Assembly (NCBI RefSeq): GCF_001636695.1
Contig: NZ_LGEL01000001.1
Span: 33,933 to 97,932, forward strand
Direction of reading: 5' to 3'
Length of the DNA stretch: 64,000 nt
DNA from: Pedobacter panaciterrae
GTDB taxonomy: Bacteria; Bacteroidota; Bacteroidia; Sphingobacteriales; Sphingobacteriaceae
In this document: positions 52,930 to 63,200 of the stretch, piece by piece
Layout: every line of letters starts with the position of its first letter
Position numbering within the stretch: the first letter of the stretch is position 1
Program-made: the position numbers and the translations under genes
The notes under the pieces: model-generated
The model's database searches: none
What the model was told of the DNA's origin: nothing
What the model saw: only the letters and a program-made list of their open reading frames with translations

Positions 52930-54105
52930 CTATGCGATACATTGATCTGGTTTGTTGATAAATTCCATTTTACGTTCAAGCAAAGTTCTCCATATAATCA
53001 TTAAAAAGGCCATAACACCAAAAGCCAACCCCACCCATGGACTTTGAGAAACCCCAATGGAAGCAATAAACCAGCCACTTACAACGGTCCCTACAGTTAC
53101 ACCAAGGTTTCCAAATGAAATTGCCAGACTATTAGCAAATTCAGGAGCATGGGGTGCGGCAGAGGTCATATAAGCAAAACCACTAAGGAAACAGGGCGCA
53201 TACAAGAATCCCCATAGTGCAATCACCGACACGGTAGACCATGTATTAGCGCCCGAATAGAACAGCATCACCGGAATCAATATTGTTCCGCTTAAAAACA
53301 AGGCAATCGTTAAAGGGATATTTTTGCTCATCATTTTACCTGCCAGCCAATTAGATAATATTCCGGTAATACCAAAAAGGAACATCATATAACTGATAGT
53401 CTGCGTATCCATCCCCTTAACCTTACCCAAGTAATCTGCGAAGTAGCTGTAAGTTGAAAACCATGCTGCAATCATAAAAAAATTCATAGCAGAGCTGATC
53501 AAAAAGCGACCGTTGGTAAGCACTTTCAACTGAGTACCATAGGATTTTCTTTCCAGTGGCTGGATGGGAGGTAAAATCTTGTAAATGCCTAACAAAGCAA
53601 CTGCAGTTACCACTGCCTGTACTCCAAAAGAAGCCTGCCAGTTAAAAACACTTGCCATATAAGTAGCAAATGGAACTGTAGTAACCATGGCAATTGCAAT
53701 CCCCCCTACAACAATACCCGCTAACCGATATTCCTGCGTTTTATCTGCATTCACAATAGCTGCAGCGATAGCATTAGATATAAATACAGGCTGCAAAAAT
53801 GCAGGTAGCATTCGAACCACAATCAGCAACCAGAAAGGTGGTGCAAAAGACGAAACTATACCAGTAAGTAAAAATACAGCAATACTGATCATCATGATCT
53901 TTTTCCGGTCGAAGCCAGAAGTAAACAATGTCATAAAAGGACCTGTTAAGGCAATTACAAGAGCAAATGCACTTAGTAACAAACCTGCTTTATCAATGGA
54001 AATATGGTAGTGATCGGCAATTTGAGGTAAAATACCAATTACCCCAAACTCGGTGGTAATAATGCCAATTAAACCCAAACATCCTACAAATGCAATTTTC
54101 TTCAT
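52930..54105 (-). CDS. MFS transporter (DHA1/AraJ-like)
   Basis: This 391-residue inner-membrane transporter has 12 helices. The N-terminus GLIGIITTEFGVIGILPQIA and the motif-A loop TSGFDRKKIMM between helices two and three fit the DHA1 drug:H+ antiporter branch (AraJ/YdhP-like sugar or drug exporters). It is divergent from the HxlR regulator gene with overlapping promoters, so HxlR probably controls it. Confidence 0.88.
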   Translation of the reverse strand: MKKIAFVGCLGLIGIITTEFGVIGILPQIADHYHISIDKAGLLLSAFALVIALTGPFMTLFTSGFDRKKIMMISIAVFLLTGIVSSFAPPFWLLIVVRMLPAFLQPVFISNAIAAAIVNADKTQEYRLAGIVVGGIAIAMVTTVPFATYMASVFNWQASFGVQAVVTAVALLGIYKILPPIQPLERKSYGTQLKVLTNGRFLISSAMNFFMIAAWFSTYSYFADYLGKVKGMDTQTISYMMFLFGITGILSNWLAGKMMSKNIPLTIALFLSGTILIPVMLFYSGANTWSTVSVIALWGFLYAPCFLSGFAYMTSAAPHAPEFANSLAISFGNLGVTVGTVVSGWFIASIGVSQSPWVGLAFGVMAFLMIIWRTLLERKMEFINKPDQCIA

Positions 54106-54118
54106 TATTGATTTTAAT

Positions 54119-54152
54119 TTTGGTCAAAAATAAATCTTAACCAATAGATTTG
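54119..54152. promoter_or_regulatory. Overlapping divergent promoters of the MFS and HxlR genes
   Basis: For HxlR, TTTG (54119-54122) and TAGATTTG (54145-54152) are separated by 22 nt on the + strand. For the MFS gene, TATTTTTG lies at 54132-54125 on the minus strand, inside that spacer. A regulator bound here would affect both. Confidence 0.5.
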
Positions 54153-54196
54153 TCTTCTTTACAACCCAATGTAGGGAACTAACAAAAATGTAAGCC

Positions 54197-54577
54197 ATGG
54201 CATTAAGGAAAGAGAACTCAACCAATAGCATCAATTATAAAATCATCAGCGACTGTTCCGACCTTGTATATGCTATTGCCATATTTGGAGGCCGTTGGAA
54301 AGTTCTAATCTTAAGAGAACTTGAAGGAGGAAAAATGCGTTTTACGGAACTTAAAAATGCAATGCCAAAAATTACTGAACGTATTTTAAGCCTACAATTA
54401 AAAGAACTGGAATATCATGGCCTAATCTCCAGAACGCTACACTCCTCTGTTCCACCGAAAGTAGAATACGAATTAACAGAAATAGGCATAGAACTTATTC
54501 CAATATGGGAGAACCTAAGTACCTGGGGTTCAAAACACAGAAAATTAAATCAGGTGAAAGAGTTAACAAACAATTAA
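54197..54577 (+). CDS. HxlR-family transcriptional regulator
   Basis: This 126-residue winged-helix regulator has the HxlR pattern IAIFGGRWKVLILRELEGGK (about 29-48), then MRFTELKNAMPKITERILS and LQLKELEYHGLISRTL, with the typical Tyr-rich C-terminal PPKVEYELTEIG. The family senses electrophiles, aldehydes or quinones, usually by a conserved N-terminal Cys; here Cys 20 in DCSDLVYAI is a candidate. It lies 92 nt from the divergent MFS start and 22 nt before the EEP gene, which may share its transcript. Confidence 0.9.
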   Translation: MALRKENSTNSINYKIISDCSDLVYAIAIFGGRWKVLILRELEGGKMRFTELKNAMPKITERILSLQLKELEYHGLISRTLHSSVPPKVEYELTEIGIELIPIWENLSTWGSKHRKLNQVKELTNN

Positions 54578-54599
54578 GATTAACTTACGAAACATATAT

Positions 54600-55433
54600 A
54601 TGAAAACAACTCTTAAACATCTCATCGTAGTTTTAATTTTATGTGGCTACAATATTCTGGCTATGGCTGGGGTAAATAAGCTTCAGGATTCTTTAAAAAC
54701 TTCATCTTCAATCCATGAGGCAAAGTCATTAAAAATAATGACCTATAACATCCATCATGCAAATCCACCTGCCAGGGAAGGCGTAATAGATCTTCAGGCA
54801 ATAGCCGATGTCATCAAAAGTCAGTCGCCAGACCTCGTAGCTTTACAGGAACTGGATGTATTAACCTCACGAAGTGGTAATATTGATCAGGTAAAAAAAC
54901 TGGCGGAATTAACAGGGATGTATAGTTTCTTTTCAAAAGGAATTGACTACGACGGGGGAGAATACGGTGTTGCCATACTCTCTAAATTCAAAATAAACAA
55001 AACCGAACGCTTCCCACTCCCATTTAAGGAAGGCCTAAGTGCAGAGCAACGTTCATTGGCTGTAATAAGTGTTATACTACCAAATGGAAGTAAACTGGAC
55101 TTTGCCTGTACCCACCTTGATCTGAAAGATGAGCATCGCTTGTTACAGGTTGCCGAGATCAACAAGATATTGGGGAATAGAAAAAATGACGTTATTCTAG
55201 CCGGGGATCTTAACCTAACCTCTTCCAATCCTGCGATGGCAATACTCGAGAGACATTTTACACGTAGCTGTGAACAAAATTGTACTCCAACAATCCCGGA
55301 TATAAACCCGGATAAAGAAATTGATTTTGTCCTCTTAAAAAAGGGAAGCAAACTTAAGGTTACATCGCATCAGGTTGTAAATGATATTCATGCCTCAGAT
55401 CACCTTCCTTTGGTCGTTACTTATTCTAAATAA
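54600..55433 (+). CDS. Endonuclease/exonuclease/phosphatase family hydrolase, secreted
   Basis: This 277-residue protein has a signal peptide ending YNILAMA and a full EEP domain: LKIMTYNIHHANP, VALQELDVLTSR (metal-binding Glu), CTHLDLKDEHR, LAGDLNLTSSN and the terminal SDHLPLVVTYSK (catalytic His). Such secreted proteins act on nucleic acids, phosphoesters of lipids or sugar phosphates; none can be chosen from sequence. It follows HxlR by 22 nt. Confidence 0.88.
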   Translation: MKTTLKHLIVVLILCGYNILAMAGVNKLQDSLKTSSSIHEAKSLKIMTYNIHHANPPAREGVIDLQAIADVIKSQSPDLVALQELDVLTSRSGNIDQVKKLAELTGMYSFFSKGIDYDGGEYGVAILSKFKINKTERFPLPFKEGLSAEQRSLAVISVILPNGSKLDFACTHLDLKDEHRLLQVAEINKILGNRKNDVILAGDLNLTSSNPAMAILERHFTRSCEQNCTPTIPDINPDKEIDFVLLKKGSKLKVTSHQVVNDIHASDHLPLVVTYSK

Positions 55434-55470
55434 GAACTGTAATAAAGAGAGGGAAGGTGCCCAAAAAGAT

Positions 55471-55564
55471 CGTCATCTCGACGATAGGAGAGATTTCTTG
55501 ATTGCGAAGTATCTGTGCGAGGTATTGGTATAATCAAGAGATCTCTCCTATCGTCGAGATGACG
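55471..55564. repeat. Palindromic intergenic element, copy 3
   Basis: Arms of 33 bp (55471-55503 and 55532-55564) are inverted copies with one mismatch around a 28-nt centre. The arm begins CGTCATCTCGACGATAGGAG, the same as the element at 29817. It lies between convergent genes. Confidence 0.9.
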
Positions 55565-55630
55565 AGGTGAGCTATATAATAATGTCATTAGCACGACTAT
55601 CTTACCTGTTTGGACACCTCGCCCTCTTTA

Positions 55631-57037
55631 TTACTTTATTTTACTTGTATCAACTTCCCAATCATCCGTTCTAAAGGGCGCTACTGGCAACCCCGCCTTA
55701 CTGAAAAGGTTGCCTATCCCCGTATTGCTAAATTGATAGCGGACAGCAACCGGAGTTTTTACTTGTTTATTAGATACAAAGATTTTATTTTCCTTTATTT
55801 TAACCACAGCAGGGTAAAAGACCTTGTCGGCACCCGCTACAAAAATTTCTTTTGGTTTCTCTCCTTTAATCACTAACCCAATCTCTGCATTATCAAAATC
55901 AATTACAGCATTGCTTCCACTTACAGTGAAAGATTTAAAAAGCGGATTTTTATAGCCACCTTTTTTTATGCCATAGGTTTCACCCAAAGCCAAATTGGCA
56001 AGGCGCAGCCCCACATCTTTCTTATTGGTTGGGTGGATATTTAATGTATCACTAACCAAATCAGAAATCACTACCATTCCAGTCTTTTCTGTAGAGAGGC
56101 TTTTGGTCTGAGCCTCTCTTACCAAAGCTCCTATATTGTAACTATCGTACTTATAGGGTGCTATTTGTACATAATAAAATGGAAAATCATTATCCCATGC
56201 CTTGCGCCAGGCGCCTATCATGGTATTCATTAATTCAGTATAGCTTGATGCAGTTCCAGTGTTACTTTCGCCCTGGTACCAGATTGTTCCTGCTATGTTA
56301 TAATTAACAATGGGAGCAATCATTGCATTATAGGCGTAACCTGGTGCTACAGGCCACCAGGGAGCAGGCGTTTTCTTTGTTGACGCATCTTTTAAGGCCG
56401 TATTACCCTGTACTAAATCTTCAGGTGTCCAGACTTCTGCAGGTGTACCACCCCAATTACTACTGATCAGTCCTATTGGTACGTTTAAATCTTTGTTCAA
56501 CTCTTTCCCAAAATAATAGCCCACTGCACTGAATGCTTTTAAGGTGTTACTATCACAAGCCACCCAGCTACCCTCATTATTATCCTGCGGTGTTTTTGAA
56601 GTTGTTTTAGGTATCTTAAATAGTTTGATATTGAGCTTATTGAGTTGAGAGAATTCCTCCTTAATGCTTGCAAGTCCATTATCGTGGCTCCATTCCATAT
56701 TAGATTGTCCACTGCATACCCATACTTCACCAATAAATATATTTTCGAGTGTAATTTTATTTTCACCTTCAAGCACAACAGTATAAGGGCCACCTGCTTG
56801 TGGTGTTTGAATACTAGTTTGCCAGCTTGCATTTCCATCTGTTAATACTTCAACGGTTTTATTGTCCCATGAAGTAGTAATTTTTATCTTTTCACCAGGC
56901 GAAGCCCAACCCCAAAACTTAGTAGTTGATTTTTGCTGTAATACCATATTGCTACCCAATATATTTGGCAAACGGATATTTGCATATAGCGATAAAGTGA
57001 AAAGAGAAAGAATAAGAAATAGCAGGTATTTTTTCAT
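55631..57037 (-). CDS. Sialate O-acetylesterase (SASA family)
   Basis: This 468-residue secreted enzyme has a signal peptide ending SLYAN. It has an N-terminal beta-sandwich (LPNILGSNMVLQQKSTTKFW) and an SGNH-type esterase domain: catalytic Ser 112 in CSGQSNMEWSHDNG, then the WYQGESNTG motif and, late, HPTNKKDVGLRLANL with the catalytic His. The family removes O-acetyl groups from sialic acids or from acetylated plant and marine polysaccharides. It lies downstream of the SusC-SusD-sulfatase genes on the same strand, beyond a terminator, so it has its own transcript but probably serves the same substrate. Confidence 0.92.
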   Translation of the reverse strand: MKKYLLFLILSLFTLSLYANIRLPNILGSNMVLQQKSTTKFWGWASPGEKIKITTSWDNKTVEVLTDGNASWQTSIQTPQAGGPYTVVLEGENKITLENIFIGEVWVCSGQSNMEWSHDNGLASIKEEFSQLNKLNIKLFKIPKTTSKTPQDNNEGSWVACDSNTLKAFSAVGYYFGKELNKDLNVPIGLISSNWGGTPAEVWTPEDLVQGNTALKDASTKKTPAPWWPVAPGYAYNAMIAPIVNYNIAGTIWYQGESNTGTASSYTELMNTMIGAWRKAWDNDFPFYYVQIAPYKYDSYNIGALVREAQTKSLSTEKTGMVVISDLVSDTLNIHPTNKKDVGLRLANLALGETYGIKKGGYKNPLFKSFTVSGSNAVIDFDNAEIGLVIKGEKPKEIFVAGADKVFYPAVVKIKENKIFVSNKQVKTPVAVRYQFSNTGIGNLFSKAGLPVAPFRTDDWEVDTSKIK

Positions 57038-57204
57038 TTGGTTATAATTTATATTACAAGTTCATACATTGGAACAGAACCTTCCTAAAGATGCAATTAA
57101 TCTATTATTTTTAAAAGGATCGGTTTAGTATTTATCCTGAAATGAAATAATGAGGTTCAAACGAATCGCTTCAAATATCCAATGAATTAACACGATGGTC
57201 TAAA

Positions 57205-57250
57205 ACACAAAAAACCCGGAGTAAAAATTTTAGCAAATTTTTACTCCGGG
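57205..57250 (-). terminator. Terminator of the SusC-SusD-sulfatase operon
   Basis: A perfect 16-bp stem (57215-57230 and 57235-57250, core CCCGGAGTAAAAATTT) with a 4-nt loop is followed on the minus strand by TTTTTTGTGT. It lies 27 nt after the sulfatase stop. Confidence 0.9.
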
Positions 57251-57276
57251 AATTCTTAAGGCCTAAGTATTTTTTA

Positions 57277-58695
57277 TTAATTTTCAATATCCGACCAGTC
57301 GAAACGGGGATTTTCTGACGGTGTTTTTGCTTTTTTCATCAAAGTATAGAGCTGTTTTACTATACCAGGGTTCTTGGTAGCAATATTATTTTTCTCCCCA
57401 ATATCGCTCTTTAGATTATAGAGTTCTAGTTTTTCGGTTGCACCTTTCTCTTTAAATCGAATCAATTTCCAGTCGCCCCGGGTTAAGGCTTCTTTTAGTC
57501 CACCCTCATTAAATTGCCAGTAAAAATAATCGTGTTCCTTAACTGGTTTTTTCCCATTTAATATCGGAGAAAAGGATAAACCATCTATATTTTTCGGAGA
57601 AGCTGTACCAGTTAGTTCACCAATTGTGGGCAATACATCCCAAAAAGCCCATGCCGATTGCTGCGTTTGTCCTGAAGCTATCTTTCCGGTTGCTCTAACA
57701 ATTAGCGGAACTCTAATTCCCCCTTCATAAAGATCTCTTTTCACGCCTCTAAAAGGTCCTCCGCTATTGAAATAAACCGGGTCTGCGCCACCTTCTTTAT
57801 GTGGCCCGTTGTCACTGGTAAAGAAAATATAGGTATCATTATCCAAACCTAATTTCTTAATAAGATCAACGATTGTTCCAACATCGGAATCCAGTTTATT
57901 AACCATAGCTGCAAAAGCAGCGTGCGGTTGTTCCTGACTGTCATAATTACCCTTTTTCTCAAATGGAGTTTCTGGCGGGAATTTACTGGATCCATCAGCG
58001 TTTTGGAACTTCTTAAGTAATTCATCCGGAACCCTTAGTTCAGCATGTGGAAGAGTTAAAGGCATATATAAGAAGAACGGTTTATCTTTGTTTTCATTGA
58101 TAAAATCGACTGCCTTATCTACAATTAAATCTTCGGTATACTTTGTAGTGTCTGTTGGAATCGCTACTGTTTTACCTTCAATTATCTCATACAAACGATT
58201 GGTATAATAATCATGTGCGTGGGCTTGATCCAGATAGCCAAAAAAACTATTAAATCCTTTCAAGTGAGGAGCGCCCTGACTATCTTCATCACCTAAGCCC
58301 CATTTTCCAAACATGCCCGTTTTATACCCGTTGTTCTGCAATCTTTGTGCTAATGTAGTATCCTGGGCACGCAGTGCACCCAAACCATCTTTAGCTTTTG
58401 CATTTCCACGTACCCAGGCATGCCCCATGTCATAGCCAGTCATTAGAGCGCATCTTGACGGTGCACAAACCGTATTACCAGAATAAAATCTGGTGAATTT
58501 AATCCCTTCACCAGCTAGCTTATCCAGGTTAGGAGTTGGAATTTTTGAATTTGGATTAAAGCTTTGAACATTGCCATATCCAAGGTCATCAGCCAGAATA
58601 AAAATGATATTGGGTTTTCGTTGTGTTTGCGCGTTTGAGCTTAAAAAACTACTTACCAGCAATGTTAGAACAACAAATCTTAATGCATTTTTCAT
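57277..58695 (-). CDS. Sulfatase (S1 family, formylglycine type)
   Basis: This 472-residue secreted enzyme has a signal peptide ending SSNAQ. The calcium-site ADDLGYG (35-41) and the maturation motif CAPSRCALMTG (Cys 77, converted to formylglycine) are intact, as is GKWGLG and the FTSDNGPHKEGG segment of the S1 core. It hydrolyses sulfate esters, here probably on the polysaccharide taken up by the SusC/SusD pair encoded just upstream (1 nt after the SusD stop). The formylglycine-generating enzyme is not in the window. Confidence 0.92.
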   Translation of the reverse strand: MKNALRFVVLTLLVSSFLSSNAQTQRKPNIIFILADDLGYGNVQSFNPNSKIPTPNLDKLAGEGIKFTRFYSGNTVCAPSRCALMTGYDMGHAWVRGNAKAKDGLGALRAQDTTLAQRLQNNGYKTGMFGKWGLGDEDSQGAPHLKGFNSFFGYLDQAHAHDYYTNRLYEIIEGKTVAIPTDTTKYTEDLIVDKAVDFINENKDKPFFLYMPLTLPHAELRVPDELLKKFQNADGSSKFPPETPFEKKGNYDSQEQPHAAFAAMVNKLDSDVGTIVDLIKKLGLDNDTYIFFTSDNGPHKEGGADPVYFNSGGPFRGVKRDLYEGGIRVPLIVRATGKIASGQTQQSAWAFWDVLPTIGELTGTASPKNIDGLSFSPILNGKKPVKEHDYFYWQFNEGGLKEALTRGDWKLIRFKEKGATEKLELYNLKSDIGEKNNIATKNPGIVKQLYTLMKKAKTPSENPRFDWSDIEN

Positions 58696-58696
58696 A

Positions 58697-60199
58697 TTAT
58701 TTATTGTAATTAGGGTTTTGTTTTAACGATGGATTATTTTGAATGGCAATTGATGGAATTGGCCATAGATAATCTTTATTTGCATCGAAAAGGCGGCCAT
58801 CTATCCTGGCCCCTGCACTATTTTTTATATCACCATTTAAAACCTGATCTGCAATTCTCCATCTGCGAACATCATAATAGTATAAACCCTCTCCCGCCAG
58901 TTCTACTCTTCTTTCATGCCTGATTTCTGCTCTCAATTCAGTTTGCGTTAATGTTGATGGGATATTTGGCATCTTAGCTCTGGCTCTAATGAGATTTAAA
59001 GCGTCAAAAACAGTCTGATCCGGACCAGTATCTTCATTTTTAGCTTCGGCATACATTAATAAAACATCTGCATAGCGAATTAAAATCAGATTTAATTCTG
59101 ATGTTCCACTGGTAGGTGCCGAAACCGGCTTTTCATTATCTTTAAAAATGGTATATTTTTTCAATCCGTAACCTGTGCTTGGATACTGAATAGCCGTAAC
59201 GGTTGCGCCCTTAAATTGAGTACCTGGCAGAATAACCGTTGCCTGTAGTCTGCTATCTCTATTTTCAAAAGGTTTTGCTGGATTATAAACCAATGAGCTA
59301 GATATTGGTTTACCATCAGTTGTATAATAGGTATTTACCAGGTCCGGAAGAGGTGCAGATCCCAATTGCTGATCTAAACTGATATCTAATGAATGGGTAA
59401 ATTCAGGATATTTATACTGCACATCGAAGATCACTTCAGCATTACCCTCATTTTCGAGAAAGAATAAGCCACGGTAATCAGCAAATAAACTATAGGTTTT
59501 TAAGTCTATAACTGCTTTTGCGACTTCAGCTGCCTCTTTCCATCTTTTCGCGTACAATAAAACCCTTGCCTTTAAAGCTAAGGCAGCGCCCCTTGTTGCC
59601 CTACCTTTATCTGTACCAGAATAAGTTAGAGGCAAAGCTCCTTCCGAGGATGCTTCAGTTAAGTCCTTTAAGATTTGTGCAAGCAGTTCATCTGCTGAGT
59701 TTCTTGGTAACTTTGCCTGAGTTTCGTAATTGGTTGCTTCTGTGATCAAGGGAGCCCCACCGAATAGATTCCATAAGGGGAAATAATAAAGTGCTCTAAG
59801 ATATTTTGCTTCGGCTTTATATCTTTCTTTTAAAGTCGCGTCCATAGTCACTTTATCAATATTTGCCAACACATTATTTGCTCGTCCAATTCCTTTAAAA
59901 CTTCCATTCCAGGTTTCATTAAAATAGCCGGTGGCAGCATTATGCAATCCTCTTGAAATGATATTATAATCACCGTTATACTGGTAAGTATTGGGACTCA
60001 AAGCATCGAGATAGATAGAATTTGCCGAATAAATGTTGTAATAAAGGGCGGCATAAGTTCCGTTAAGGGCAGCTTCAGCCTGTAATTTTGTATTCCAATA
60101 GGTGTCCTGCGTAAAGCGATCAGTAGGAGTCACATCCAGATAATCTTTACAGCCTAATAAGAGGACAGAAATCATTAATAATAAAATATATTTTTTCAT
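58697..60199 (-). CDS. SusD/RagB-family glycan-binding lipoprotein
   Basis: This 500-residue surface lipoprotein has a lipobox LLLGC at residue 17. The SusD pattern is clear: YLDVTPTDRFTQDTYWNTK at the start, the TPR-like scaffold AEAKYLRALYYFPLWNLFGG and TRGAALALKARVLLYAKRWK, and the end RHERRVELAGEGLYYYDVRR. It lids the SusC barrel and binds the glycan. It begins 6 nt after the susC stop. The substrate cannot be told from sequence. Confidence 0.95.
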   Translation of the reverse strand: MKKYILLLMISVLLLGCKDYLDVTPTDRFTQDTYWNTKLQAEAALNGTYAALYYNIYSANSIYLDALSPNTYQYNGDYNIISRGLHNAATGYFNETWNGSFKGIGRANNVLANIDKVTMDATLKERYKAEAKYLRALYYFPLWNLFGGAPLITEATNYETQAKLPRNSADELLAQILKDLTEASSEGALPLTYSGTDKGRATRGAALALKARVLLYAKRWKEAAEVAKAVIDLKTYSLFADYRGLFFLENEGNAEVIFDVQYKYPEFTHSLDISLDQQLGSAPLPDLVNTYYTTDGKPISSSLVYNPAKPFENRDSRLQATVILPGTQFKGATVTAIQYPSTGYGLKKYTIFKDNEKPVSAPTSGTSELNLILIRYADVLLMYAEAKNEDTGPDQTVFDALNLIRARAKMPNIPSTLTQTELRAEIRHERRVELAGEGLYYYDVRRWRIADQVLNGDIKNSAGARIDGRLFDANKDYLWPIPSIAIQNNPSLKQNPNYNK

Positions 60200-60205
60200 C
60201 GCTCA

Positions 60206-63200
60206 CTATTTAAATGTTACATTAATACCTGCACTGATTATTTTTGCATTTGGATATTCAATCAAATCTGCTCTGGTTAGGTTCCTTTCCGGATCGCTAA
60301 ACTTGAACTTTGAAAAGGTTAGATAATTTTGCGCATTAACAAATATTTTCAGCACATCTATCCCTGCTTTGTTAACCCATTTACTCGGAAATGAATAACT
60401 CACCTGAACATTTTTTAACCTTAAGTAAGATGCGTCTCTAATCCAGAAACTAGATGTTTGGAAGTTTTGCGGGTAACCATTTGATGTGGTTAAACGCGGC
60501 AATGAGGCACTTGTATTAGTTGGTGTCCATGAATCTGTTAACCAATTATTGGTTACGCAGGCACCATTTTTAAATGGTTGAGCTAAGTTACCAGTTAAGT
60601 AGGTATCGACATCTTGCAGGCCCTGAAAGATGAAGCTAAGATCCCACCTTTTGTAACCAAAACCTCCGGAAAAGCCATAAACGAATTTCGGAATGCTATT
60701 ACCTATAGCCACACGATCATTGTTATCAATTACGCCATTTCCATCGATGTCTTTATACTTTAAATCACCAGGAACAGTTCCTGCATTTTGAAAAGCATGT
60801 GCCTTAATCTCATCAACGCTTTGAAAAATTCCTTCAGCCTGTAGGCCAAAGAAACTATCTATTGCTGAGCCCTCCTGAATAATAGTATTAGATCCATAAT
60901 ATTTCTGACCATTCAGATTCGTTACTTTATTTTTAACATAAGTAAGGTTAGTTTCAACATTGTACCTAAAATCTTTAACTGAGTCTTTAAAACCTAAAGT
61001 AATCTCAAGTCCGCGATTATTTACCGCTCCAATGTTTTTTACTGGTCCGGCCAAATTACCAACCTGACCAGGCACGCTGATTTGTCTCAAGATTTTGGAC
61101 GTCTGTTTATCAAACAGATCGATTTCAAAGGTCAATTTATTTCCGAAAAAGCTTCCCTCCAGACCAATATCACTCATTGTAGTTGTTTCCCATGTAATGG
61201 CAGGATCACTTAACTGGGTAATCGCTGTACCACTTACAATAGTTCCATTGAAATTATAATTCTGACCAAGAGCAATTGCATCTACATAACTGAAGAGCGA
61301 AACGTTCTGATTACCCAGTTTTCCATAAGATGCTCTAAGTTTTAAATTGCTGAAGACATTCAAATTCTTTATAAAATCTTCCTCACTCATTCTCCATCCG
61401 GCAGAAAATGAAGGGAAAAAGCCCCACCTTTTACCTGCTGCAAATCTTGATGAACCATCATATCTGAAATTTGCCTCAAATAGGTATTTCTCATTATAAT
61501 TATAGTTAAATCTTCCGAAATAAGATTGTAAACGTGATGCTCCGGATGTTCCTGTAACCTGTGGTGATGTACTTCCCGCATTGAGCTCTGTTAAATCATT
61601 TCCCAGATAACCTTCGTTATAAGCCGAAAAATTACCATCGTCAAAACGTTCCAAACTAAAACCTCCCAAAACGCCAAAGTGATGTTTATCCACATTACCT
61701 TCCCAATTTAAGGTGTGGAAGTTGGTAATATTGATATTGTTCTGGCTGATCTGTTTTATTCCACGAGCCGGGGTATTTCCAATCGGTGTAACAGCACCAG
61801 TTTTAGGGTTGGTTAAATTTATCGATGGATAAGAATATTTATTGATCCCATAGAGTAAATTAGCTCCCAGTGTAGTTTTGTATTTAATATTGAATGGCAA
61901 CTGATATTCTAAAAACACATTTGCAAGTGTTCTATATTGGTTATTCTTATTGAAACCTTCATTTGCCAGGGCAACCGTGTTTCTGAAAAAATTATGCCCG
62001 GGAACACGAATCCATTGATCGGCATATGTACCATCCTGTGCATATGGAGTTTGAAAAGGCAAGCCTCTATAAATTAATCCCATTAAGCCACCTTCACCAT
62101 TTCCATCATCTGCACTATAGGCACTTTCTCTGCTGTTCCAAAAATTGGCAGATAAGCTGGCCCCTACTTTTAATTTTTGGGTAACATCTGAACTAACATT
62201 TACATTTAAAGAATAGCGTTTTCCAGAAGAACCGATTAAGATTCCATCCTGGTCCAAATAGCCCATAGAAATAGAAAACGCTATCTTTTCAGTACCTCCT
62301 GAGATACGAACATTATGTTCCTGGATGGGCGCATTGCGGAACATCACATCGAACCAGTTTGTATTTGGATAAATGAACGGATCAGTTCCATTTCTAAACT
62401 CGTTGATAAGCGCTTCACTACTTTCTGCAGGTTTCCCCTCATTTGCCAGAGCCCTGTTTTTACCGGTCATGTAATCTACAGTGTTGGTAACAACATCTGG
62501 AAACTGGGTGGCCTTCTGTGAACCTGCATAGAAATTATAGTCAATAGAAAATGAACCTTTCTTACCTGTTTTAGTTTTAACCAAAATTACTCCATTTGCT
62601 GCACGGTTACCATAGATAGCCGCTGAGGCAGCGTCTTTTAGAACAGTAATACTCTCTATATCATTTGGATTTACATCGCCCAAAGGAAATTCAATACCGT
62701 CAACCAGAACTAAAGGGTTATTGTTGTTTAAGGTTCCGGAACCACGAATCCTTATTGTGGCAGCATCAGCTCCGGGTCTACCCTTTGTTTGATTGGTAAA
62801 AACACCCGGTACATTCTGCAGTGCTTGGGTAGCATTCGTAATTGGACGGTTGGCAAGTGTTTTCGAATCAACAGTAGCCAATGATCCGGTAAGATTTATC
62901 TTTTTCTGTGTTCCATAACCCACTACCACTATATCATCCAAGGTGTTATTATCTTCCTCGAGCTCAATAGTAAGCTGGTTTTGGTTAACCACAACAGTGG
63001 CCTCCTTATAGCCAATAAAATTTACAAGCAGTGTAAAAGGGTACTTTTGTCCGGTGATTAATCGAAACTTACCTTCACGATCTGTTGATGAACCATTGGT
63101 TGTTCCCTGGATCTTAACTGATGCACCAACTAGGCTTTCCTTGGTTTTCGCATCAATAACAATTCCTGAAAGGGTAGCATTAATAGTTGGCTCCGTAGGA

